Shown piece by piece: positions 54,491 to 62,890 of a stretch of DNA of 64,000 bases (position 1 is its first letter; each line of letters begins with the position of its first letter). Made by a program: the position numbers and the translations under genes. The notes under the pieces were generated by a model, which had not been told where the DNA came from, did not search any database, and worked only from the letters and a program-made list of their open reading frames with translations. Source of the stretch: Alkalicoccobacillus gibsonii (GTDB lineage: Bacteria > Bacillota > Bacilli > Bacillales > Bacillaceae_D); assembly GCF_016798245.1 (NCBI RefSeq), contig NZ_JAEUZA010000002.1, positions 907,653-971,652 on the forward strand, written 5' to 3'.

Positions 54491-54516
54491 GATGGGTGCA
54501 AACCTGTCTCTTTTCC
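54489..54516 (+). terminator. Terminator after abfA
   Basis: GAGATGGGT (54489-54497) pairs with ACCTGTCTC (54502-54510) with two G-T pairs around GCAA, followed by TTTT. Confidence 0.7.
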
Positions 54517-54517
54517 A

Positions 54518-54546
54518 TTGCGTCTTGGAATTGTTCCCGCTATACT
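54518..54546 (+). promoter_or_regulatory. Promoter of the regulator pair, with internal palindrome
   Basis: TTGCGT (54518-54523), 17-nt spacer, TATACT (54541-54546). The spacer holds GGAATTGTTCC, a GGAA-TTG-TTCC palindrome that could be an operator. Confidence 0.55.
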
Positions 54547-54596
54547 GTATGAAAACGAAAACAAAGTGTAAGAGATAAGGATGCAGGTGAAGCAGT

Positions 54597-55505
54597 ATGA
54601 AAGCACTTAGCTGGTCAAAAGAGTCATTACCGGTTTATGAAGCGTTGGCAAGTGAAATTAGGTTAAGTATCCTGCAACATGTAGGGGAAAAGCCAATGAA
54701 TATTAAAGAGCTTGCCGATGCTCATCAAGTCAGCAGTGCAATCATGACAAAGCATGTAAAGAAACTAGAAGTCGCGGGTCTTCTTCATACGGATATGGTA
54801 TCTGGTAAAGCTGGCAAACAAAAAATGTGTCGTCTTAAGGTTGAAAAACTGGAAATTGTCTTTCCGAATCTGTTAACTAAGAAGCGTACTTATGTCAAAA
54901 ATACAGTTTCTGTTGGGCATTATTCAGACTTTCATGTTGAGCCTACATGTGGACTTGCTACAGAACAAGCAATTATAGGTGAATTCGATGACCCGCGTTT
55001 CTTTATGGATACAGAAAGAGTGAACGCAAAAATCCTTTGGTTTTATCGAGGCTTTGTCGAGTATAAGCTTGCTAACTTTCTAGAAGCATCCAAAACAGTT
55101 GAAGAACTAGAGATTTCACTTGAAATATCTTCTGAAGCCCCCTCAATAAACGAAAATTGGCCATCAGACATTACCTTTTGGCTGAATGGGCTAGAAATAG
55201 GAACATGGAGAAGTCCAGGAGATTTTGGAGAGCGTATTGGAAAATATACGCCAAATTGGTGGCCTAGATCTGTTAACCAATACGGATTATTAAAGATGAT
55301 ACGAATTAAACAAAATGGAACATTCATTGACGGAAGAAAGATCTCAGATGTAACGATTGCAGATGTCGAAATTCACCGTCCATTTTGGCTGTTTCGCATT
55401 GGAAATCAGGAGTGTACAACATGTGTTGGTGGTGTGACACTTTTTGGTTCATCTTTTGGTAATTACAATCAGGATATTGACTTTCGATTATATTATAGCG
55501 AGTAA
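54597..55505 (+). CDS. ArsR-type regulator with large C-terminal sugar-sensing-like domain
   Basis: A 302-residue protein. N-terminal ArsR winged helix (about 10-85: EALASEIRLSILQHV, KELADAHQVSSAIMTKHVKK, LEVAGLLHTDMVSGKAG). The C-terminal 200 residues are mostly beta-strand (SITFWLNGLEIGTW-like patterns, SNPGDFG-type loop, FHRPFWLFRIG) and look like a carbohydrate-binding beta-sandwich. Metal-binding ArsR cysteines are absent. Such ArsR-beta-sandwich regulators are known beside glycosidase genes in Bacilli. It forms an operon with the AraC gene 20 bp downstream. Confidence 0.8.
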   Translation: MKALSWSKESLPVYEALASEIRLSILQHVGEKPMNIKELADAHQVSSAIMTKHVKKLEVAGLLHTDMVSGKAGKQKMCRLKVEKLEIVFPNLLTKKRTYVKNTVSVGHYSDFHVEPTCGLATEQAIIGEFDDPRFFMDTERVNAKILWFYRGFVEYKLANFLEASKTVEELEISLEISSEAPSINENWPSDITFWLNGLEIGTWRSPGDFGERIGKYTPNWWPRSVNQYGLLKMIRIKQNGTFIDGRKISDVTIADVEIHRPFWLFRIGNQECTTCVGGVTLFGSSFGNYNQDIDFRLYYSE

Positions 55506-55525
55506 AAAAAGGAGGGGAGTTATTC

Positions 55526-56428
55526 ATGAGCTTTTATCATAACCGTTTACTTGAACAGGATTATTATCCAGTTGTTCGTTTTTATTACTATAAGGAGTGG
55601 GAAGGTTTTAATATGCCAAACCATTCACATGAGGCCATTGAAATTATGTACTGTTTATCAGGCTCATGCTTGATTGAAGTAGATGGAACGACACATAAAT
55701 TAAAAAAGGGGCAATTTATTTTTATTGATGGAGATGTACCTCATAGACTCTTTGTGGAGCCTGGGAAAAGCTGCAGAATGAGCAATATCGAGTTCCATTT
55801 CGAGGAATTGGAAACCGTATTTCCATCCTTTAGACATCTAGTCTCCGAACATGATGCCTTACGGATGTTAACAGAGTCGCCAAAGTCGTACTTATTGTTT
55901 CATGATTCGTCAGATGTTTTCCAGTGTTTGAACGCTCTTATTTTAGAGTTAGATCGCAAAGAGGATGAATCTGTTTTCACAGTACAGCTCTTATTGGGGC
56001 AACTTTTTATACGAATGGCTGAGCTAGCTGCTAAGCAACAGAACGATACATCAGAACAACATGTTTATATCCAAAAGTCGATTGAATACATGCATCAGAA
56101 CTACGATCGGGATATTAGAGTGAAGGATGTAGCAGATGCTGTTCATCTCCATCCAGGATACTTACATCGTATCTTCAAAAAAGCGATGGGAACATCTGTA
56201 AACGGTTACCTTATTAATCATCGTATAACTAAAGCGAAAGAATTGTTAAAACGTACAAACATTACGATTACAGAAATTCCACATTACATTGGTATGAACT
56301 CCCAACAATATTTTAGTACAATCTTTAGACAACAGACAGGATCTACTCCAAAACAGTATCGGAGAGAATCGAGATACACAGATTCTAGAACGGTAAGAAG
56401 TGAGCATTTCAAACAACAAGCTAAATAA
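55526..56428 (+). CDS. AraC-family transcriptional regulator
   Basis: A 300-residue regulator: N-terminal cupin ligand domain (about 25-110: HSHEAIEIMYCLSGSC, GQFIFIDGDVPH) and C-terminal double helix-turn-helix (about 185-285: RVKDVADAVHLHPGYLHRIF, GMNSQQYFSTIFRQQTGSTP). It probably responds to a sugar or oligosaccharide and activates the glycosidase genes around it. AGGAGGGG precedes the ATG. Second regulator in the island. Confidence 0.9.
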   Translation: MSFYHNRLLEQDYYPVVRFYYYKEWEGFNMPNHSHEAIEIMYCLSGSCLIEVDGTTHKLKKGQFIFIDGDVPHRLFVEPGKSCRMSNIEFHFEELETVFPSFRHLVSEHDALRMLTESPKSYLLFHDSSDVFQCLNALILELDRKEDESVFTVQLLLGQLFIRMAELAAKQQNDTSEQHVYIQKSIEYMHQNYDRDIRVKDVADAVHLHPGYLHRIFKKAMGTSVNGYLINHRITKAKELLKRTNITITEIPHYIGMNSQQYFSTIFRQQTGSTPKQYRRESRYTDSRTVRSEHFKQQAK

Positions 56429-56440
56429 AGGTTTCAATAA

Positions 56441-56454
56441 TGAAAGCGTTATCT
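56441..56454. promoter_or_regulatory. cre site before the GH4-araL-araM operon
   Basis: TGAAAGCGTTATCT fits the cre consensus except the last base, 45 bp before the GH4 start. A clear promoter was not found, so the operon may also be read from the AraC gene. Confidence 0.68.
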
Positions 56455-56498
56455 AAAACCTGATGAGACAATGTAAGTAAAAAAGTGAGGTGCTTACA

Positions 56499-58001
56499 TT
56501 GTTTAAGGTAACGTTTATTGGTGCAGGTAGTATTGGTTTCACGAGAGCACTTGTGCGAGATCTACTCTCTGTTCCAGAATTTAATAAAATTGAACTTGCT
56601 TTTACAGATATTAATCAACAGAATCTCGATATGGTGTCGGAGCTCTGTCAGCGTGATATTAAGGAAAATAATCATAAGATCAGTATTCAATCAACAACCG
56701 ATCGAAGAGAAGCATTAAAGGGTGCGAAGTATGTATTTAATGTGATCCGTGTTGGTGGTTTAGAAGCCTTCGAAACAGACATCTCCATACCGCTAGAATA
56801 TGGCGTAGATCAGTGTGTGGGTGATACGCTGTGTGCGGGAGGGATTATGTATGGACAGAGAGGGATTCCTGTCATGCTCTCTATTTGCGAGGATATAAAG
56901 GAAGTAGCACATGAAGACTGCCTCCTCTTAAATTACGCAAATCCAATGGCTATGCTGACATGGGTATGTAACGAAGTAGGGGGAGTCAATACCATTGGTC
57001 TGTGTCATGGAGTACAAGGGGGCCACAAGCAAATTGCCGATGTGTTTGGCTTAGAAAAGCGGGAAGTTGACATTGTTTGTGCTGGAATTAATCATCAAAC
57101 GTGGTACATTCAAATCAAGCATAAAGGTGAAGATTTAACCGGGAAGCTTTTAGAAGCTTTTGAAACTCACAAAGAGTATAGTCAAACGGAGAAAGTCCGA
57201 ATCGATATGCTAAAACGTTTTGGTTACTACAGTACAGAATCCAATGGGCATCTGAGTGAGTACGTTCCCTGGTATCGTAAACGCGAAAATGAAATTAAAG
57301 ACTGGATTGATCTAGGGAGCTGGATTAATGGGGAAACAGGCGGATATCTACGAGTATGTACCGAGGGAAGAAATTGGTTTATGGACGATTTTCCTAACTG
57401 GCTAAAAGATCCCGCTCTCAAGTATACCGAAGAAGAGCGAGGAGAAGAGCACGGCTCTTATATTTTAGAAGCACTTGAGACAGGAAGAGTGTACCGTGGA
57501 CACTTTAATACGATTAATCAAGGGACGATTAGGAACCTTCCAGCAGATGCTGTGATTGAAGCACCGGGTTACGTAGACCGAAATGGAATAAACATGACTC
57601 AGGTTGGGGATCTTCCGCTTGGCTGTGCAGCCGTGTGTCAGGTAAGCATTTCCGTTCAACGCTTAGCCGTTCAAGCAGCGATTACTGGAGACGATCAATT
57701 GCTCCGTCAAGCTTTTATAATGGATCCTTTAGTCGGGGCAGTCTGTACCCCTCCGGAAATTTGGCAAATGGTTGACGATATGCTCATTGCTGGAGAGAGA
57801 TGGTTACCTCAATATGCAACAAGCATAAAAGAAGCAAAACGAAGAAAAGAAACGGAGCCTCGCCTATCCACTAAAAAAAGTGAAGGGGCTGCTCGTTTAC
57901 ATGTAAGGTCACTTGAAGAAATGAAACAAAATGCAGAAGAAGCAAGGAAGAATGCTCAAGAAGCAGATAAAGCAAAAGACCGTCCAGCTTCCACATCATA
58001 A
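56499..58001 (+). CDS. GH4 family NAD-dependent glycosidase (alpha-galactosidase or alpha-galacturonidase type)
   Basis: A 500-residue GH4 enzyme, which uses NAD+ and Mn2+ with a Cys-His metal pair. TTG 56499 is 6 nt after GAGGTG. N-terminal FIGAGSIGFTRALVRD binds NAD; NYANPMAM and GLCHGVQGG carry metal ligands. The CHG form of that motif is associated with alpha-galactosidase or uronidase subfamilies, not with phospho-glucosidases. A charged tail of about 60 residues rich in Lys, Arg, Glu and Ala (from about residue 440) is extra to usual GH4 lengths. MelA-like by first look; B. subtilis LplD (galacturonidase) is the alternative. Confidence 0.82.
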   Translation: MFKVTFIGAGSIGFTRALVRDLLSVPEFNKIELAFTDINQQNLDMVSELCQRDIKENNHKISIQSTTDRREALKGAKYVFNVIRVGGLEAFETDISIPLEYGVDQCVGDTLCAGGIMYGQRGIPVMLSICEDIKEVAHEDCLLLNYANPMAMLTWVCNEVGGVNTIGLCHGVQGGHKQIADVFGLEKREVDIVCAGINHQTWYIQIKHKGEDLTGKLLEAFETHKEYSQTEKVRIDMLKRFGYYSTESNGHLSEYVPWYRKRENEIKDWIDLGSWINGETGGYLRVCTEGRNWFMDDFPNWLKDPALKYTEEERGEEHGSYILEALETGRVYRGHFNTINQGTIRNLPADAVIEAPGYVDRNGINMTQVGDLPLGCAAVCQVSISVQRLAVQAAITGDDQLLRQAFIMDPLVGAVCTPPEIWQMVDDMLIAGERWLPQYATSIKEAKRRKETEPRLSTKKSEGAARLHVRSLEEMKQNAEEARKNAQEADKAKDRPASTS

Positions 58002-58013
58002 GGAGGATGTATC

Positions 58014-58808
58014 GTGTCGCTATTTGATGACATAAAAGGTGTATTAATAGATTTAGATGGAACTGTATTCCAAGGGAGGGAACTAATTCAAGGTTGTGCG
58101 GAGGCCATTTCTGCGATACAAGACAGTGGAAGGAAAGTCGTATATCTAAGTAATCGTGGAAACCACTCAAGAGATACGGGTCTGATGAAGCTTAGAGAGC
58201 ATGGGATTGAAGTCGAGAAGAATGAGATTATTTTCTCCTCCACAGTGACCGCCCGTTTTATCAAAAAGCATTATCCGCTTGCTAGTGTGTGGACACTTGG
58301 AAACCAAGGTTTAAAAGACGAAATGCAAGAACATGATGTCATCGTAGCTAGTCAACCAGAGGAAGCAGACTTTGTTGTCATCACATTGCATGATGAAATT
58401 ACGTATGAAGAACTAAATGATGCATTTCGTGCAACATCTGCTGGTGCGCGAATCATTGCCACAAATAGTGACAAGACCTATCCAGATGAAAATGGTCCAG
58501 CCATTGACGTAGCTGGGTTTATTGGTGCAATTGAATCAGCAACAGGTCAGAAAACGGAACTTGTTATTGGGAAGCCATCTTGCTTTATGGTTGAGGCGGC
58601 TCTTGAACAAATTGAACTCACTGCAGATCAATGTATGGTAATAGGTGATAGTTTGAATACGGATATTGCAATGGGTAATATGCAAGGAATGAGAACCGTC
58701 CTTGTGATGACTGGTAATACAACGGAGGCAATGCTTGAAAAGGCTCCAAAACGATCAAAGCCACATCATACGTTTCAAAGTCTAGCTGAACTAAGGAGAG
58801 AGCTATGA
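58014..58808 (+). CDS. araL: AraL, HAD-IIA sugar-phosphatase
   Basis: A 264-residue HAD phosphatase starting at GTG, 7 nt after AGGAGG. Motifs: VLIDLDGTVF (I), YLSNRGN (II), Lys in VIGKPSCFM (III), MVIGDSLNTDIA (IV). In B. subtilis AraL, in the arabinose operon, is a promiscuous sugar phosphatase thought to detoxify sugar phosphates. Overlaps araM by 4 bp. araA, araB and araD are not in the window. Confidence 0.87.
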   Translation: MSLFDDIKGVLIDLDGTVFQGRELIQGCAEAISAIQDSGRKVVYLSNRGNHSRDTGLMKLREHGIEVEKNEIIFSSTVTARFIKKHYPLASVWTLGNQGLKDEMQEHDVIVASQPEEADFVVITLHDEITYEELNDAFRATSAGARIIATNSDKTYPDENGPAIDVAGFIGAIESATGQKTELVIGKPSCFMVEAALEQIELTADQCMVIGDSLNTDIAMGNMQGMRTVLVMTGNTTEAMLEKAPKRSKPHHTFQSLAELRREL

Positions 58809-59959
58809 AACTAATAGAACGAGTAGAGGCGATCATGCAGGAACAGGCATTTGAGCAGGAAACACATCCTGTTGTTGTTTCTAATGGAGCATTGGATGCT
58901 CTTGTTGACTATGTAGGGGATCAACCAATTATGACCATCCTTTTGGTAGTTGATGAGCAAACCTTCGCAGCTGCCGGCAAAGAACTAGATCATAAGCTGA
59001 AGCAAAAAGGGCTTAAACCAGTTGTTCATTGCCTACTTCCGAACGACTTGGGCGATGTGATTGCAGATGAACAGACCATTGTTGATTTACTTATTCAAGT
59101 AAACACACACGTTGATTGTTTAGTCGCTGTTGGTTCAGGTACGATCCATGATGTGGTGCGATTTGTTAGTGCAAAGATCGAGAAGCCATTTATCTCTTGT
59201 CCTACGGCACCTTCAGTAGACGGATTTAATTCCAAAGGAGCACCAATCATTGTTAAAGGTGTTAAAACCACATATCAGACTCTAGCACCTGTTGCCTTAT
59301 TTGCGGATCTTTCTATTCTTGCGCAGGCTCCTATTGAGTTAATTGCTGCTGGTTTTGGAGACATGATTGGAAAATATACCTCACTAACTGACTGGCAGGC
59401 AGGGACATTAATCGCTGATGAGCCATTTAATCAAGAAGTCTACCAGCTTACAAAGGCTGCGTTAGATTCCTGTGTTGAGCATGCCGAAGCAATAGGGAAC
59501 CGAGAGCTTAATGGCATCGAAGCATTAATGAATGCGTTGCTTATTTCAGGTACAGCCATGTCGATCTTCGGTGCATCCCACCCCGCTTCAGGAGCAGAAC
59601 ATCATCTATCACACTACTGGGAAATGACTTACTTAGAAGAAAACAAAAAGCAATTGTTTCATGGAGCAAAAGTGGCACGTGCTTCACTCATCATTACGCA
59701 ATTTTATAAAGAAATTGTCAGAGCAAGCTTGCTAGAAGAGTCGACGCAAGAACGGATTGAGCTTGTTGAACTTATAGATCAATTGCCAGATCCAGCGGAG
59801 ATTAGTAAACTTTTACGATTAGCAGGATGGCATCAGGAACAGGCCCCAATTGATGAAGAACTGATTCAGCTAAGCTTACTTAAAGCGTATCATCTACGTG
59901 ATCGTTGGACGCTTTTACGCTATTATCATGAAACCTTGCATTGGTTACCTGATCTATAA
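58805..59959 (+). CDS. araM: AraM, sn-glycerol-1-phosphate dehydrogenase
   Basis: A 384-residue NAD(P)-dependent dehydrogenase of the iron-ADH/glycerol dehydrogenase superfamily. LVAVGSGTIHDVVRF is the dinucleotide site, CPTAPSVDGFNSKGAPI follows, and metal ligands lie around GFGDMIGKYTSLTDW and GASHPASGAEHHLSHYW. In B. subtilis AraM makes glycerol-1-phosphate for a heptaprenylglyceryl lipid. Overlaps araL (ATGA). Last gene of the island. Confidence 0.93.
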   Translation: MKLIERVEAIMQEQAFEQETHPVVVSNGALDALVDYVGDQPIMTILLVVDEQTFAAAGKELDHKLKQKGLKPVVHCLLPNDLGDVIADEQTIVDLLIQVNTHVDCLVAVGSGTIHDVVRFVSAKIEKPFISCPTAPSVDGFNSKGAPIIVKGVKTTYQTLAPVALFADLSILAQAPIELIAAGFGDMIGKYTSLTDWQAGTLIADEPFNQEVYQLTKAALDSCVEHAEAIGNRELNGIEALMNALLISGTAMSIFGASHPASGAEHHLSHYWEMTYLEENKKQLFHGAKVARASLIITQFYKEIVRASLLEESTQERIELVELIDQLPDPAEISKLLRLAGWHQEQAPIDEELIQLSLLKAYHLRDRWTLLRYYHETLHWLPDL

Positions 59960-59970
59960 TAATAGAAACA

Positions 59971-60008
59971 AGCATTCTTTTTTTATAAAAGGATGCTCGT
60001 TTTTTTTG
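59971..60008 (+). terminator. Terminator after araM
   Basis: AGCATTCTTTT (59971-59981) pairs with AAAAGGATGCT (59987-59997, one T-G pair), followed by a long T-run. Confidence 0.85.
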
Positions 60009-60098
60009 CGTATTTCTAGTTCAAACCAAGCTGTTAATCTAGCGGCATTGTAAGTTATCAATTATACTGTAATGGCTGAATAGAAGGAGGTTATTACA

Positions 60099-60689
60099 AT
60101 GGAACAACCGGTTATAGTCAGTACGCTACTTGTCCATGAAAAAGAAACAGTGAACAATCTTTTGGTTGATAGCTATCGTCAGTATGAAGATATTTTTAGA
60201 AGTCCTGAGGCTTGGGAAAATTATATAAATCAAATAAAAGTATCCTTAGATAACCCTAATGTGGAGCAGGTTTTGGTGGCAAAACATGGTTCAACGATTG
60301 TTGGCAGCATACAGCTGTTTGCATCAGGTGACAAGGCCTACAACCGAGAGGAACTGAGTATTGATCAACCAGTTATACGTTTACTTGCAGTTCATCCCAA
60401 TGCCAGAGGATTAGGGGTTGCTCAAGTGTTGCTTAGAGAAAGCTTAGAGAGAGCAGCTGCCAAAGGTGCAAGCCGCCTATACCTTCATACAGGTGAGATA
60501 ATGGAGAAAGCTTGGACATTATATGAATGGTTGGGCTTTGAACGAGATGCGACAAATGAGTTTCGAAATGGGGATTCAGTTGTACGTTGTTACTATTACA
60601 ATTTACACAAAGATTGGAGTCACATTGCCGCCAAGAACGTAGCATTATTAGCTAATTCTAAGGAAAAAGAATCAATTATATCTGGATGA
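60099..60689 (+). CDS. GNAT-family N-acetyltransferase
   Basis: A 196-residue acetyltransferase. The acetyl-CoA site is IRLLAVHPNARGLGVAQVLL (motif A, R/Q-x-x-G-x-G/A). The N-terminus is a variable substrate region (SYRQYEDIFRSPEAWENYI). AAGGAGG lies 8 nt before the ATG. The acceptor is unknown. Confidence 0.88.
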   Translation: MEQPVIVSTLLVHEKETVNNLLVDSYRQYEDIFRSPEAWENYINQIKVSLDNPNVEQVLVAKHGSTIVGSIQLFASGDKAYNREELSIDQPVIRLLAVHPNARGLGVAQVLLRESLERAAAKGASRLYLHTGEIMEKAWTLYEWLGFERDATNEFRNGDSVVRCYYYNLHKDWSHIAAKNVALLANSKEKESIISG

Positions 60690-60773
60690 AATAATTGAAG
60701 TGATTGATATGGAAAGGTATGCTAAAGGAGAAATAATCACTTAGATAAGTTTAAATGGAGAGGATTGATTCAA

Positions 60774-61307
60774 GTGGGTAAGGTAGCCATTATTTATGGT
60801 GGAAACAGTCGCCAATCTAGATTAAAGGCACTTCAAGAGAAGTCAGAAGCTTATTTTAAAGAGCAAGGACACGAAACAAGTTCTATCTATGTTCACGAAT
60901 TACCGGCAGAGGACCTTATTACTGCTAACTTTGCGAGTGTTTCAGTAAAAGAGGCCAACCAAAAGGTAGAGGAAGCATCCTTGGTTGTAGTGATTACACC
61001 TGTATATAAAGCTGCATATTCAGGGATTCTAAAAACATTTCTTGATTTACTTCCTCAAAAAGGTCTCGAGGGTAAAACACTTTTACCCCTTGTATTAGGT
61101 GGCTCATTTGGCCATTTATTAGCGATTGATTATGCCCTTAAACCCGTTTTGTCTTCGCTTGGTGCAACAAACATTTTAAGTGGAGCATATGTATTAGACT
61201 CGCATATTGAGAGAGCTGAAGAAAACCAGTTCATCATTTCTACTGAGATAACTGAACGTATTGATCGAGTTCTTAGTTTAGCTAATCAGGAAGTAAATAA
61301 AGCGTAG
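60774..61307 (+). CDS. NADPH-dependent FMN reductase (SsuE-like)
   Basis: A 177-residue flavodoxin-fold reductase from GTG 60774, 9 nt after GAGAGG. FMN loop YGGNSRQSRL, and ITPVYKAAYSGILKTFLDL plus GGSFGHLLAIDYALKP match SsuE, which supplies reduced FMN to sulphonate monooxygenases. No ssuD or ssu transporter is next to it, so the partner is unknown. Confidence 0.88.
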   Translation: MGKVAIIYGGNSRQSRLKALQEKSEAYFKEQGHETSSIYVHELPAEDLITANFASVSVKEANQKVEEASLVVVITPVYKAAYSGILKTFLDLLPQKGLEGKTLLPLVLGGSFGHLLAIDYALKPVLSSLGATNILSGAYVLDSHIERAEENQFIISTEITERIDRVLSLANQEVNKA

Positions 61308-61349
61308 TTTATGTATGTCTCAATATATGAACATACATATGAACTATAA

Positions 61350-61391
61350 AGAGACGATGAATCCTGAACTAAGGATTCTCGTCTCTTTTTT
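61350..61391 (+). terminator. Terminator after the FMN reductase gene
   Basis: AGAGACGA-T-GAATCCT pairs with AGGATTC-T-CGTCTCT, followed by TTTTT. Another smaller dyad (ATGTATGT...ACATACAT) lies just before it. Confidence 0.85.
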
Positions 61392-61530
61392 CTGTTTTGA
61401 ACGTGGGCTGTTGTCTACGATAAGGAGCTTTTTCTACAATTTTAGAAACTTTTTTTGAAAAATAGTGATCCAAAATGATATGGCTCTCGTTACCCTAGTA
61501 GATTTACAAAATTGAAAGGGGAGAACACAC

Positions 61531-62859
61531 ATGTATAAAAAGTTTACAGCTGTTGCGTTAGGCGCAGCACTAGTCGTTCCGACGATGGCACAAGCCGCTG
61601 ATGGGGGAGAAAGTCAATTTAGTGGGGCTTCCGATCTCAGAGCAGATTTAGATCATTTACTTTCTGAGCATTTTATTCTAGCAGCATCATCTATGCAAAA
61701 GACCTATGATGAATCATCTGATTGGGAAGAGGTTGAATGGGCACTTGATGAAAACGTAAAGGATATGGGTACAGCGCTTGAACCTCTATATGGTGAAGAA
61801 GGGGCAGCAGAATTTGTTCGAATCTTTGAATCTCATAATGGGTATACAGATGATTATGTAAAGGCTGTTAAGGACGGAGATGACTCTGCGAAAGAAGAGG
61901 CAGAGCAGAATATTGCAGGCTTTGCTGACGAATTTTCAAGTTTCTTAGATGAAGCAACAGAAGGAAATCTTCCAAAAGAAGCTGCTGAAGAGGCACTCGT
62001 TGCACACGAACAAGATGTACAAGCTACATTTGATCACTATGCAGCAGGCGATTACATGGAGTCGTATGAAAGCTACCGTGTAGGGTATGACCGGATGTTT
62101 GATATTAGTAAGGTTTTATCTGGAGCAATTACGGCACAGTTCCCAGACATGTTTGACGGATCGGTGGAGTCAGCTGACGCTGAATTACGTTCTACATTAA
62201 ATCAATTAGCTGGAGAGCACTTTGCTCTAGCCTCACTTGAACTTGAGAAAGGCTATACACAAGCAGAAGACTTTGATTTTGTTACATGGGCAGAAGATGA
62301 ACATACAGCTGACTTTAAAGCAGCCATCGAAGGTATTTACGGTGCTGAAGGTGCTGACCAATTTGAGACAGTGTGGCAGCAAGATCATATTAATGCACAA
62401 AGCGACCTAGCAATTGCCACTCTTGAAGGTGATCAGGAAGCAAGAGATCAAGCAATTGAACACCTTAAAACATTCTCTCAAGATTTTGGCTCATTCCTAG
62501 CAACTGCAACAGAAGGAAATCTTCCTGAAGAAGCAGCACAAGATGCTGTATGGACTCACGAAGAACAAGTGATTAAAACATTCGATCAATTTGTAGAAGA
62601 AGACTATGAAGCGAGCGTTAAAACGTATCGTGAAGGATACGCGTTTATGTTTGGAATTGGTGAAACGTTAGGTGGAGCGATTAAAGCTCAAATGCCAGAC
62701 CAATTTGGTGATGAAGCCATGCCAGAAGAAATGCCTCAAACAGGATTTGGTGGTGCAAGTGATCAATCCTCTATGATGGCTTGGTTAAGTGGAATGGTTG
62801 CTTTAGCACTTGGTGGATTGTATCTGTTCCGTCGTAAAGAAAACCAAAACAACGCATAA
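61531..62859 (+). CDS. Sortase-anchored surface protein with two 183-residue repeats
   Basis: A 442-residue acidic exported protein. Signal peptide about 1-22 (cleavage after AQA). Two helical repeats begin at residues 36 and 219 (period 183): each has EHF.LA, YG.EGA..F, TEGNLP.EAA and YR.GY..MF, and keeps His and Glu residues that could bind metal. At residues 401-405 MPQTG is followed by a hydrophobic segment (MMAWLSGMVALALGGLYLF) and RRKENQNNA, a sortase sorting signal with Met in place of Leu. The sortase gene follows 31 bp later. AAAGGGGAG precedes the ATG. The repeat family is not one I can name. Confidence 0.82.
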   Translation: MYKKFTAVALGAALVVPTMAQAADGGESQFSGASDLRADLDHLLSEHFILAASSMQKTYDESSDWEEVEWALDENVKDMGTALEPLYGEEGAAEFVRIFESHNGYTDDYVKAVKDGDDSAKEEAEQNIAGFADEFSSFLDEATEGNLPKEAAEEALVAHEQDVQATFDHYAAGDYMESYESYRVGYDRMFDISKVLSGAITAQFPDMFDGSVESADAELRSTLNQLAGEHFALASLELEKGYTQAEDFDFVTWAEDEHTADFKAAIEGIYGAEGADQFETVWQQDHINAQSDLAIATLEGDQEARDQAIEHLKTFSQDFGSFLATATEGNLPEEAAQDAVWTHEEQVIKTFDQFVEEDYEASVKTYREGYAFMFGIGETLGGAIKAQMPDQFGDEAMPEEMPQTGFGGASDQSSMMAWLSGMVALALGGLYLFRRKENQNNA

Positions 62860-62890
62860 GAAAAGACTTGAATAAATGGAGTGAATGGAG

